Positions 56,366 through 64,000 of a DNA stretch of 64,000 nt are shown in pieces. The translations under genes and the position numbers were made by a program. Under the pieces are notes generated by a model that saw only the letters and a program-made list of their open reading frames with translations, was not told the DNA's origin and did no database searches. Every line of letters starts with the position of its first letter. The stretch's first letter is position 1. The stretch comes from Poteriospumella lacustris (Eukaryota > Sar > Chrysophyceae > Chromulinales > Dinobryaceae), in the NCBI GenBank assembly GCA_008000375.1, contig SMOI01000004.1, positions 26,312 through 90,311 on the forward strand. Reading direction: 5' to 3'.

Positions 56366-56656
56366 GGCCAGTCACAGAACAAGGATACCAACGAGGTCAA
56401 CGGCAATTCGATGTGGGATCAACGCCGCAAGGAAAGTGAAGACAACCACCAGCAACTGGCGGCATCGTCGGGCGCTACGGCAGGAGGTACCAAGCCGCAC
56501 CCGATTCATTCTGGCAACAACTCCCCAGGCAACCCCTTGGCGTTGAAGAAACGCGCTTCCGGACGCGGTACCAACATCGGTGGAAGCAACACCAGTTCGC
56601 CCAATGGGCGAGAGGTGGGAAGAGACGTCGAGATTGAAATGGGCGAAATCTATTAA
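56366..56656 (+). CDS. orphan exon, hydrophilic C-terminal tail
   Basis: An open frame beginning right after a good acceptor and ending at TAA (56654-56656), encoding about 96 polar residues (GQSQNKDTNEVNGNSMW ... DVEIEMGEIY). Its composition looks coding rather than random. It needs a phase-0 upstream exon: one candidate is the flippase itself, if the weak donor overlapping its stop (CCG|GTGTAA at 55262) is used, giving an unusually long 1.1-kb intron. Otherwise it belongs to an unresolved small gene, or starts at the internal ATG at about 56409. No family recognised. Confidence 0.3.
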   Translation, partial: GQSQNKDTNEVNGNSMWDQRRKESEDNHQQLAASSGATAGGTKPHPIHSGNNSPGNPLALKKRASGRGTNIGGSNTSSPNGREVGRDVEIEMGEIY

Positions 56657-57339
56657 CCCTGCACAGATACCCTCACCCCCTTGTGCGCGTGTGCGACGTC
56701 GGGACACCGCGCACGATGAACAGTCAGTGTCTTCTTCTTTCTCCGTTTCTTCGTTATTGTTGTCGTTCGAGCGCGAGCGCGAGCTCGGACTGCAGCGATT
56801 CATCTGTGTCGTTGATGCTGTCGGGTGGCGAACGCTTTGTCACACGGGATGATCATGCTTGCAACAAATGACCCCTCCCTGTACTTTCCCCCGCAGTTTT
56901 CTCGGCATGCGTCGTTCGTGTGTCTCTTTTCTTGGTTTTCCATTGTCAAGGTTGTTCTCGTGTGTTGGTGGTGCGGAGGAGCAGGTCCTTTTCCGTTTCT
57001 TTCTTCGCAGAGGATGGCAAGAGGGCGCTGTGTAGATGACACGCACGCCAGCATCGATGTGGGTTTTTAGATAGGTTTCTTTCTCGACGGATATAACAAT
57101 ACGAAACGAATCAAAACAAAAATATATATACATGTGTGTGTACCCCATTGAAGCTATTCCGGTGGTCATCGATCGACGTTACTCCCTCCCCGCACCCGTC
57201 CCTACGGCCATTGATTGATTTAAACATATTTTGGATGAGGGTGTCGCTTCGCTTTCCAAGTGATAGCTGTTGTGTTTTGTCTTCTTCTGCTGCTTTATTC
57301 TCTCGTTCATTCTCATGACTTCTCTCTACGGTCGAGTCC
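56657..57339. other. intergenic, no gene recognised
   Basis: T-rich with small open frames only; a TATATATA stretch lies near 57123. Nothing recognised. Confidence 0.45.
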
Positions 57340-57445
57340 CCTCGTGCCTCCTCGTTGATGTTGTATACAGAGAAGTTAGTTTTGTCCCATGGAATCGGCC
57401 TCTTTTGAAGTAATTCCCAGCTATAATTACGTGATAGATTTTAAC
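57340..57445 (+). repeat. direct repeat D, copy 1
   Basis: About 106 bp (CCTCGTGCCTCCTCGTTG... to ...AGATTTTAAC) repeated at 57871-57970 with scattered substitutions and a small deletion (TTTTGAAG missing in the second copy). The copies bracket the foldback element, as if an older unit had been split or duplicated around it. Confidence 0.85.
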
Positions 57446-57522
57446 CACTTTTCTCTCTTCGGAACTTACACAAGAGTACTTATGATTCACGCCGTTGACA
57501 AAGTACGAAGGCAGTTCCAGCA

Positions 57523-57732
57523 TCCTGAAAGTGTTGGTGCACCTTTTGCGGTGTCAACTTTCTTTTTAACTTTTTCGTTTTTGTTTACTTATGAAAGTTT
57601 ATGTATGAACCAAAGCATGCCGCAAGGCGTGCAAAGATGTGGAAGGAAAGTTACATATATAAACTTTCATTGGAAAACAACAACGAAAAAGTTTAAAAGT
57701 AAGTTGACACCACAAAGGCCAACACTTTCAGG
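57523..57732. repeat. 210-bp foldback (inverted-repeat) element
   Basis: Two arms of about 80 bp (57523-57604 and 57653-57732) are imperfect reverse complements of each other: CCTGAAAGTGTTGG, GGTGTCAACTT, AACTTTTTCGTT and ATGAAAGTTTAT recur in mirror order. A loop of about 48 bp separates them. No coding capacity. It fits a foldback or MITE-like non-autonomous element, but no target-site duplication was identified with confidence. Confidence 0.75.
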
Positions 57733-57793
57733 AAGAAAACAAGGGTAAACCTCAATCAAATCAAAAGAAAGAAATAATACCACCCCACACATG

Positions 57794-57860
57794 CGAAACG
57801 GTTTCCGTCGTCCGGCCTTCGAATCGACGCCTGTGACAAACAGACACTACGTTCATGAGT
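57794..57860 (+). repeat. dispersed repeat E, copy 1
   Basis: About 67 bp starting CGAAACGGTTTCCGTCGTCCGGCC, repeated with roughly 80% identity at 59425-59487 (CGAAACGGTTTCAGTCGTCCGGCC). It immediately precedes copy 2 of direct repeat D. Confidence 0.7.
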
Positions 57861-57870
57861 GAGCGCTGCT

Positions 57871-57970
57871 CCTCGTGCCTCATCGTTGGTGTTGTCTACA
57901 GAGAAGTCAGTTTTGTCCAATGGAATCGGCCTCTGTTATTCCCAGCTATAATTACGTGTTAGATTTTAAC
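57871..57970 (+). repeat. direct repeat D, copy 2
   Basis: Second copy of 57340-57445, same orientation. The flanking sequences differ on both sides. Confidence 0.85.
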
Positions 57971-58121
57971 TGGACAAAGACGTTTCAACACGCAAGCGGA
58001 ACGCTACATCTTGCAGTTGTATGCGCTACATTTACCGGTACCCGTTGGTTGACTTGCATTAGTCGTGAAGTACATGAACTGTGAACAAACTACTCCTCCA
58101 CGTGCAAGATATAGTATGAAG

Positions 58122-59263
58122 TCATTCGGAAGGAAACAGCGGTTTCATGAGATCCTGCGGGATCGGTCGCTGACGTGCAGTGAAGTAACATGCGGTTGCG
58201 GCTTGAAGCCGACGAAATTGCTTTTCTTTTTTGTCAACGATACGTTGGAGATTCTCGATCATTGTTGCCTGGCTTGATACAACACCTTGCAGCGATGAGG
58301 AGTCCGATTCTTTCAGTTTCCCTGCGGCATCCCTCATAATATTGACGAGCTAAGGAGCAAGGGCAGGGCGGTGAGTTGAGCACAAACCACAAACCCATTC
58401 GACATATACATGTTTACCTCTTCGTCAGCATCTGATAAGCTGATGGATGGTACCGCTATATCTCTGCGTGGCTTCTTTGCTGTAGATGGCCCATTCACAG
58501 GACCATGTCGCGAAGAAGCCCAACTCTTCTGTGCGGGAGCCGAGCTTGACGACGCGGAGCCGCGCTGCAGTGGAGATGAACGCAACGCCGCAAGAGTTGG
58601 GTTAACATCCTCAAAATCATACGATGCAGAAGACTCGTCGCTGTTTTCCGAAGCGTCGCTACTAGATGACTTCTCGATGGGCTCTCTTGGCCGCTTTCCG
58701 AGCGTTGAAGGTTTGCACTCCATCGGCTTGTTATCGTTCTCATCATCGTTGTTAACATCCTCATCATCCTCATCATCCTCATTTGTATGGTATGGACCTT
58801 GACGTTCAACGAAAAGGTGCGCATTTGACGATGGTGGTGGTGGTGCTGGATGAAGCTGGAGATCAGATCCAATAGCATCAAGCTCTTGTGTCGCCGCTGC
58901 TTTCATGCCTCGCTGAGTCTGTTGTACACGTTCAACGTCCTGGAGCTGCTTTGAAAGGGCCTTTGCTGTCAGATGCCAAGGAAGAATGGGAACATCTAAG
59001 CCTTCAACTTCTTGAAGCAAAAGTCGTACTTTTTTAGACAGAGATGATCCCACGATTGCCGATTCTGCCTGTTCTCCCCGAAGATCCAATTCATTTGCGA
59101 GGCGCTGGTAACCTTCCATCTTCCTTTCTCCAAGAAGCAGTCGATGCTCTTTCACCAAATTGAGGACGAAAGCTCGCAGGTGCTGTGTCCACACGACATT
59201 CTTCTTGTTTTGAGAGCTCCGCTTAATTTCTTGAAGTTCTTCCCTTTGAGCAGCAGTGAGCAT
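58122..59263 (-). CDS. unknown acidic/serine-rich protein
   Basis: Exons (minus) 59263-58418 and 58349-58122 join in phase 0 and give 357 residues. The N-terminal 120 residues are helical and charged (LTAAQREELQEIKRSS, VLNLVKEHRLLLGERK, ILPWHLTAKALSKQLQ) and look like a folded conserved part. The middle has an acidic run (about 162-178), then PSTLGKRPREP and Ser-rich stretches, nuclear-protein-like. The C-terminal exon has a short coiled coil (ATMIENLQRIVDKKEKQFRRLQ). I do not recognise the family. A nuclear or chromatin-associated role is only a guess from composition. Confidence 0.65.
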
Positions 59264-59717
59264 TGTTATTTTTGCATAAACCGAGAGATTCGTTCAAGAA
59301 ATGACTTCAGTTGTCATCGAAGAAAGTGATTGAAGTTATTCGATTACTCTCCTCTCTGGATGGAGACTTTTTGCTTGTGTGTGTCACGCGACACCCGGAG
59401 AAGACGACAAATTTGGACTGGATTCGAAACGGTTTCAGTCGTCCGGCCTTTGAACGGATGCGAACAGACAGACACCATGTTCATGACTGGGCACACTCTC
59501 AAGCTGTCTCCAAATCCGAACGAGCGGCGGGACGGTCGATCGAATCTTCGCTTCCGATCGGCTTTTGCTCACGTTTTGTCTCACAGCGACCGACGTCTTG
59601 AGAGCGATCTTCAACTCGATTTTTGGAGGTTGAACTCTGTATCACAATCACATTCAGGAATTTTCCCCTGGTCGTATCTGCTCCTGCAAGCATCAGAGTG
59701 ATTTTTTGACGCGAAAA
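59264..59717. promoter_or_regulatory. divergent promoter region with repeat E copy 2
   Basis: 454 bp between divergent start codons. It contains the second copy of dispersed repeat E at 59425-59487, about 230 bp upstream of the depolymerase-like start codon. Confidence 0.45.
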
Positions 59718-60778
59718 ATGTTGTTTTTTGCTGCTCTTGTTGCCTTCGTGATGATCGCCGCTTCCATGGCGGCGACCAATCCTTTGGGACCTTATACCGT
59801 CTCTGATGTCACCGTTTCTGGTCTTTCCTCTGGTGCGTTCATGGCTGTCCAGATGCATGTCACGTACAGCAGCGTTGTGAACGGATCTGCCATTTTCGCT
59901 GGTGTAAGCTTTCTTAACGAAATATTCAAAATGATCGTTTCGCCAATTAATTTCGCCATTCTGCTGTTTTTTAGGGCCCTTTCTACTGCGCCCAGGCTGA
60001 TTTGATGACGGCTGAGTACAAGTGCATGAAGACTTACCAGGGCTTGCCAAACGTGAACGAGTTGGTCACCTTGACGGAGAATGACGCCAAGGTGGGAACT
60101 GTTGATGCTGTCGCCAACATGAAGGATGACCGCGTCTACCTTTTCTCTGGCTCGGGTGATACTGTCGTTGATCCTAAGGTGATGCACTCTCTGCAAACCT
60201 ACTACAACTACTTCGTTGAGCCCAGTGCCATCGTCGCTGACTACAACGTCAACGCTGAGCACTGCCTCCCCACCGACGGTAACTACGGTGAGGCGTGTGC
60301 GACCTTGTCCTCTCCTTACATTGGCAAGTGCAGCTTCGATGGTGCTGAATCTGGCTTGAAGACCCTTTATGGTCAGGATTTGACCAAGGGAACCGCGGTG
60401 ACTGCCAACTTGATGAAGTTCTCTCAGACTCCTTACATCACCGGCAAGTCTACCTCGTTGGATGACTACGGTTACATCTACGTCCCCACTGCTTGTGCCA
60501 ATGGTGCTTCTTGCCACTTGCACGTCTCATTCCACGGCTGCTTGCAGACCCAAGCCGACATTGGCAACGATTACGCCGCCAAGACTGGCTTCAACGCCTG
60601 GGCCGAGGCCAACAACATCATCGTGTTGTACCCTTACGCCAAGAAGTCCTACTCCATGCCTTCCAACCCCAACGGCTGCTGGGATTGGTGGGGATACACT
60701 GACAAGAACTACGCTGTCAACAAGGGTGTCCAGATGCAGTTCGCCCGCAGCTTGATCAAGGCTGTGTCCGGAAAGTAA
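59718..60778 (+). CDS. secreted PHB-depolymerase-like esterase
   Basis: Alpha/beta hydrolase of the poly(3-hydroxybutyrate) depolymerase (type 2) family. Exons 59718-59903 and 59975-60778, 329 residues. A signal peptide covers residues 1-18 (MLFFAALVAFVMIAASMA). GLSSG (35-39) is the lipase box with Ser37 as nucleophile. AGGPFYCAQ is rebuilt exactly across the intron, and this motif is typical of bacterial depolymerases. FSGSGDTVVDP supplies the Asp and HVSFHGCLQ the His/oxyanion region. NGCWDWWGY and several Cys near the end suit an extracellular, disulfide-bonded enzyme. It probably digests bacterial storage polyester or a similar ester polymer. Codon use is like highly expressed neighbours such as ATP-citrate lyase. 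Confidence 0.87.
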
Positions 60779-61814
60779 ATCACGGATCAGTCTCACCGCT
60801 GTCGGGTAGGTAGCATCTCCGCCTTGTCTCCTATGTTATCGTCATTTTGTCAGGAGAAGAGCCATGAATGTTTTTCTCGTGAAACTTGTTGCTCTTCACT
60901 GTGTCGGTTGTCTTCCGTCGTTCGTGTTGAGTAGACGCCGCACAATCCTGTATTGTTACCGCGCCCAGGTCGCCTGTGTTGGATTATCCTCGACACAGGT
61001 GTCATTTTCATACATTATTGTTTTTTTCTTTCGTTCACATCAACGTTTGCTATTGTTTTCGCTGTTGTTGTATTTTGTTTCTTCGGAAGGGAGTGTGGGG
61101 AAGCGAACGATGATGGTCCTCGATCGATAGTCAGTGGGTGGGTTGATTGATTGACCACCGCTTCCTGTCGACCACTGCACCAGGTTTCATTCATCGTTTC
61201 CTTTGCACGGAAATCTCATCCTCTGGCATATTTGTGGTTAGGACGAGACGATGCATGGATGATGGTATTTGCAGCTTTTTTCGCCTAAAATCTAGAATAA
61301 AAATTATAAGAAACGAGTATACTTCTGAACCTACCCGTATCTCGTCATTGCGTCCCTTCTCATCGTGTAGTTGTATACCAAGTATTGGTGAGTTGCCAGT
61401 CTCGTTATACTCACAAAGCCAAGAACCCTCTCCCGCCTTTTTCACCTTCACCCTCCCCTCCCTCCCTCTCTATACATTGCTCATTGCACCCACCTCTTTC
61501 AGTGGTTTGTTGTGCGGTAGTTGGCAACGATGTGCCGCGCAACGGTCGACCATGTTTTCGCGCTTCCCCCCAAACGTTCCGTATCTATGACGCTCTCTTC
61601 CCTTCGCTGTGCTATGCAATACTTCCTCCCACCAATACTGCTTCTTATGTCTTCGCTTCTATCCAATGAGAAAGCAACACAAATGTAACGCAGAACTAAC
61701 TGTTATTCAAGTTACAGACGGGATCCATATCCATTCAGTGGGCTGCAATGTGCCGCTCCTTTGTTCGCTTTCTTTGGAATGATCGTCAATTCAGGAGGCG
61801 TTACAGCAGAGTGT
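60779..61814. other. convergent intergenic region, no gene recognised
   Basis: About 1 kb between two stop codons, T-rich then C/T-rich (61430-61500 CCCTCCC runs). Small open frames have no recognisable motif. Confidence 0.45.
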
Positions 61815-62726
61815 CTAGGCCGCCTCACTGTCTGAAGAGCTCTCATACTGCGAATCGTCGTCAGTGGAAGCAGTTGTCAGTAAATGTGCGAAGGCGGGAG
61901 CAGCCAGGGGCACACTCGGCAAGCGCAGTTCCCGCGGGACGTCGGCCCACCGGTCATCCTTCTTGCCCGAACGACCCGGTACCCAGTTTTTACGCTTCCA
62001 AACGGTCAAATGGTCGTTGCCAAACGGAAAATTGGGAAGCCGATAAATCAAAACGCAATGAAACTCTGTGCATAGGCTAATTTGAAACTGCGAGGCAGTC
62101 GTACGTCCGAACGGTGCTTGCATGCCACCGGCCAACGTACTGGTCGTGATCAACTCTCCCACGTGCACAATATATTCTCCTGTGAAATACTGCAAGCATC
62201 GTGTCGACATTTCTTGATCTTCATCCGGATACGACAAAAAGAGATTGCGGCCTTCGTTTTTGGGCAGTTTCAAGACGGGTGGGCCACCTCGAGCGATCGA
62301 GGCCCATCGGACATTCTCCGGGTAAATGAAGCGATCGTATGCACGAATAGATACATTTCTTGCACGTAAAAGAGATGTCCAATAGCCTTTACCAGCGCCA
62401 ATTTCGACGAGTGGCGCAAAGTTAGCCACAACATTCAGAGCGGTATCGTCGGGGATGGCCCACGCATATTTCTCCAGCAATGGCTGACCAACGATTTCCA
62501 ACCGAACCCAATGACTTCCACGAGCATCATCAGACTCTTCTTGGAAAAACGTGTCCCATTCGGGGATGGTCCTTTTCAAGCGCTTCACTTCCTTCAAGAA
62601 CTCGTTTCCTTCCTTCTCATCGTCACCATCAGCAATTTCTTTCGCTTTTCTCTTTGTGGTGCGCAAAAACTTGGTGGTTCCACGGAACCGATTGATATCC
62701 AGACATGGAAAAGGGCTAATCATCAT
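61815..62726 (-). CDS. SAM-dependent methyltransferase-like protein
   Basis: Single exon, 303 residues, starting at the first of two tandem ATGs. LVEIGAGKGYWTSLLRARNVSIRAYD (about 108-133) is a textbook methyltransferase motif I plus the acidic end of beta-2. A later FLSYPDEDQEMSTRCLQYF-TGEYIVHVGE block fits the beta-4/5 region of the same fold. The N-terminus is Lys-rich and the C-terminus Ser/Asp-rich, both probably disordered. Substrate unknown. It is divergent to the next gene with 264 bp between start codons. Confidence 0.65.
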   Translation of the reverse strand: MMISPFPCLDINRFRGTTKFLRTTKRKAKEIADGDDEKEGNEFLKEVKRLKRTIPEWDTFFQEESDDARGSHWVRLEIVGQPLLEKYAWAIPDDTALNVVANFAPLVEIGAGKGYWTSLLRARNVSIRAYDRFIYPENVRWASIARGGPPVLKLPKNEGRNLFLSYPDEDQEMSTRCLQYFTGEYIVHVGELITTSTLAGGMQAPFGRTTASQFQISLCTEFHCVLIYRLPNFPFGNDHLTVWKRKNWVPGRSGKKDDRWADVPRELRLPSVPLAAPAFAHLLTTASTDDDSQYESSSDSEAA

Positions 62727-62990
62727 GCATTCAAGCGATATTTCGCCAATATTTATATGACAATCAGTGTATTAACCATTAATAAGCTGCCGCTGGTCGC
62801 TCTCTCTCCGTATGCCAGTTGCAAGATGATGACGACAACGTAGCTTTGGCGTTTCGTTGGGTATCTGGGCGTCAGCAGGTCCGTCAAACAACAAACAACT
62901 GAATCGCAATGTTAGATATTCAATTTGCTATTGACAATCTCATGGGGGGTCTGTATCTGCTCTCTGAGTGTCAAGTGTTTGTGCTGAAGA

Positions 62991-64000
62991 ATGATGCACA
63001 CTCAACGATATTGGAGCTTTGCAGCGGTGGTGGTCTTTCTCTGTTGGTCACTGGGGAGTAGCTCACCGTTACCATCGTCAGGACGGCTACCTGACTTGTC
63101 GTATGTGGCAGAGACAGGGAATTACACATGTGACGAGCTTATTCGGTGGCTTGGGACAGAAAAGCACTACTCAAATGAGAAGAAACAGGTCATCTTCGGT
63201 TTGGTGAAGGAAGCGGACTGCACGAAGAAACCGTCGCTGATTGCAGAGGCGGTGAAATTCGGTGCTGCACAAGGCAAGCGCTCTTTCTTCGTCGACGATA
63301 TCAGTAACTTAAGAGCTGGGCGTCTTTCATCTGGTTCGAGTGATGCCACGATCGGCTCTGGGAAACGTAAAGGGCGTGGAAAGGCGAAGTCGTCTGATGC
63401 GTCCGTCGTGGCCGCCGCCTTGAAAGAGAAGAAATGTTCGCAACAAGACGATTTCGTCGTCGCCTATCTCAGCAATTATTCCATCAACAACAATTTCTCG
63501 CATTTCCTTCACGGATTGTTGCGGTTATTCTGTGCTCTACTCGATGCACGTGTATTGGTCTGGCAAGAGCAACCGGTACAGCGCTTTGTCCAAACCCGAA
63601 ACTACACCATTTGGTTGGATGAATATTTCAAATTATCCCCTGAGAAGGAACAATGGTTACGTTCCTTTGGTGGTCAGTTACGTTCGTTGAAATCGTTCCC
63701 ACCGCCTGGTGACTGTGTATCCAGTCAGACGTTACTCTATGGCAGTGGATGTGTGCGGTTGTTGCCACCCGAAAAATGGTTTGGATATCCAGGTTGTCGA
63801 GCGGGCAGTATTCTTACCGCCTTTGGTACCTATATGCGTCAGTACCATCTCGCGGCCACGGCAGATTCGCTTCGCTTCATCGATAACCTCGACACACCGC
63901 TTACCCAACGTAGTAGCAGTAACATCCGCAGCAACGCCAACGATCTGACGGGTAGTGGCTTGCGAATAGCCTTTGCGGTACGCGATATTTCCACCACCAA
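62991..64000 (+). CDS. GT61-like glycosyltransferase, 5' part (runs off window)
   Basis: Open from the ATG at 62991 to the last base, at least 336 residues, with no stop or obvious intron. Residues 6-25 form a signal-anchor (RYWSFAAVVVFLCWSLGSSS). NNFSHFLHGLLRLFCALLDA (about 166-185) resembles the N..H.l.d.l...l motif of GT61/DUF563 enzymes, and a RIAFAVRD segment near the end resembles the strand that precedes the catalytic part. The HGA motif would lie beyond the window. A Lys/Arg-rich insertion (GSGKRKGRGKAK, about 122-135) is unusual. It is similar in plan to the gene at 23692-25979, though sequence similarity is weak. Confidence 0.5.
   Translation, partial: MMHTQRYWSFAAVVVFLCWSLGSSSPLPSSGRLPDLSYVAETGNYTCDELIRWLGTEKHYSNEKKQVIFGLVKEADCTKKPSLIAEAVKFGAAQGKRSFFVDDISNLRAGRLSSGSSDATIGSGKRKGRGKAKSSDASVVAAALKEKKCSQQDDFVVAYLSNYSINNNFSHFLHGLLRLFCALLDARVLVWQEQPVQRFVQTRNYTIWLDEYFKLSPEKEQWLRSFGGQLRSLKSFPPPGDCVSSQTLLYGSGCVRLLPPEKWFGYPGCRAGSILTAFGTYMRQYHLAATADSLRFIDNLDTPLTQRSSSNIRSNANDLTGSGLRIAFAVRDISTT

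Noticed and set aside
56295-56546. Frame encoding a Leu-repeat signal-like peptide (MKECASNHLLLLL)
   Set aside because: The Leu run comes from a TTG/CTG tract that looks like the 3' end of an intron, and the following residues are non-protein-like.
1-64000. tRNA, rRNA, CRISPR or prokaryotic operon features
   Set aside because: None seen on reading both strands; gene structure is eukaryotic throughout.

Overview
This window is nuclear DNA from a unicellular eukaryote. Genes carry short GT-AG introns (about 60-115 nt, many with the donor GTACGT), lie close together on both strands, and encode eukaryote-only proteins: COP9 subunit, ORMDL, TSR2, GSK3, fused ATP-citrate lyase, P4-ATPase, a CASP-type golgin and a STIL-like centriole factor. 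The STIL-like gene and a myristoylated cGMP-kinase suggest a cell that builds centrioles or flagella. There is no rRNA or tRNA marker, so I cannot assign a phylum.

Layout. 0.5-6.9 kb: two identical cyclic-nucleotide-dependent kinase genes, tail to tail. 7.3-10.1 kb: ABCG transporter. 10.5-14.6 kb (-): SMPD4-like neutral sphingomyelinase. 15.1-20.5 kb: CSN3, NDUFA13/GRIM-19 (-), TSR2 and a mitochondrial carrier (-). 21-23.7 kb: decayed ground with a Tudor-like ORF, a 132-bp relic of the neighbouring glycosyltransferase and a small repeat coiled-coil gene. 23.7-26 kb (-): GT61-type glycosyltransferase. 26.4-28.2 kb: SLC43-like transporter. 28.4-30.3 kb: two ferredoxin genes, tail to tail. 30.7-34.5 kb: CGFS glutaredoxin, patatin-like lipase (-) and a divergent GSK3 paralogue. 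35.3-38.8 kb: ATP-citrate lyase. 39.3-41.8 kb (-): CASP-like golgin. 41.9-46.3 kb: two GSK3 genes, tail to tail. 46.6-50 kb: STIL-like. 50.4-55.3 kb: ORMDL (-) and P4-ATPase. 57.3-58 kb: small foldback and direct repeats. 58.1-64 kb: an unknown acidic protein (-), a secreted PHB-depolymerase-like esterase, a methyltransferase-like protein (-) and the start of a second GT61-like gene that runs off the window.

The outstanding feature is structural. Three unrelated genes (PKG, ferredoxin, GSK3) each occur as a complete inverted pair whose arms (2939, about 780 and 1947 bp) are identical or almost so, introns and upstream DNA included. The 325-535 bp spacers are not random: read in mirror orientation, the two 3' flanks are homologous but clearly diverged. 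The duplications therefore look older than the arm identity suggests, and the coding arms appear to be kept alike by arm-to-arm gene conversion. This argues against a simple assembly artefact.

Functionally, several genes touch membrane lipids (SMPD4-like, ORMDL, P4-ATPase, patatin, ATP-citrate lyase). Two touch respiratory complex I (NDUFA13 and a ferredoxin resembling the complex I bridge ferredoxin). Exon boundaries were placed by hand from splice signals and frame continuity. All family assignments are from motif recognition, not from database searches.
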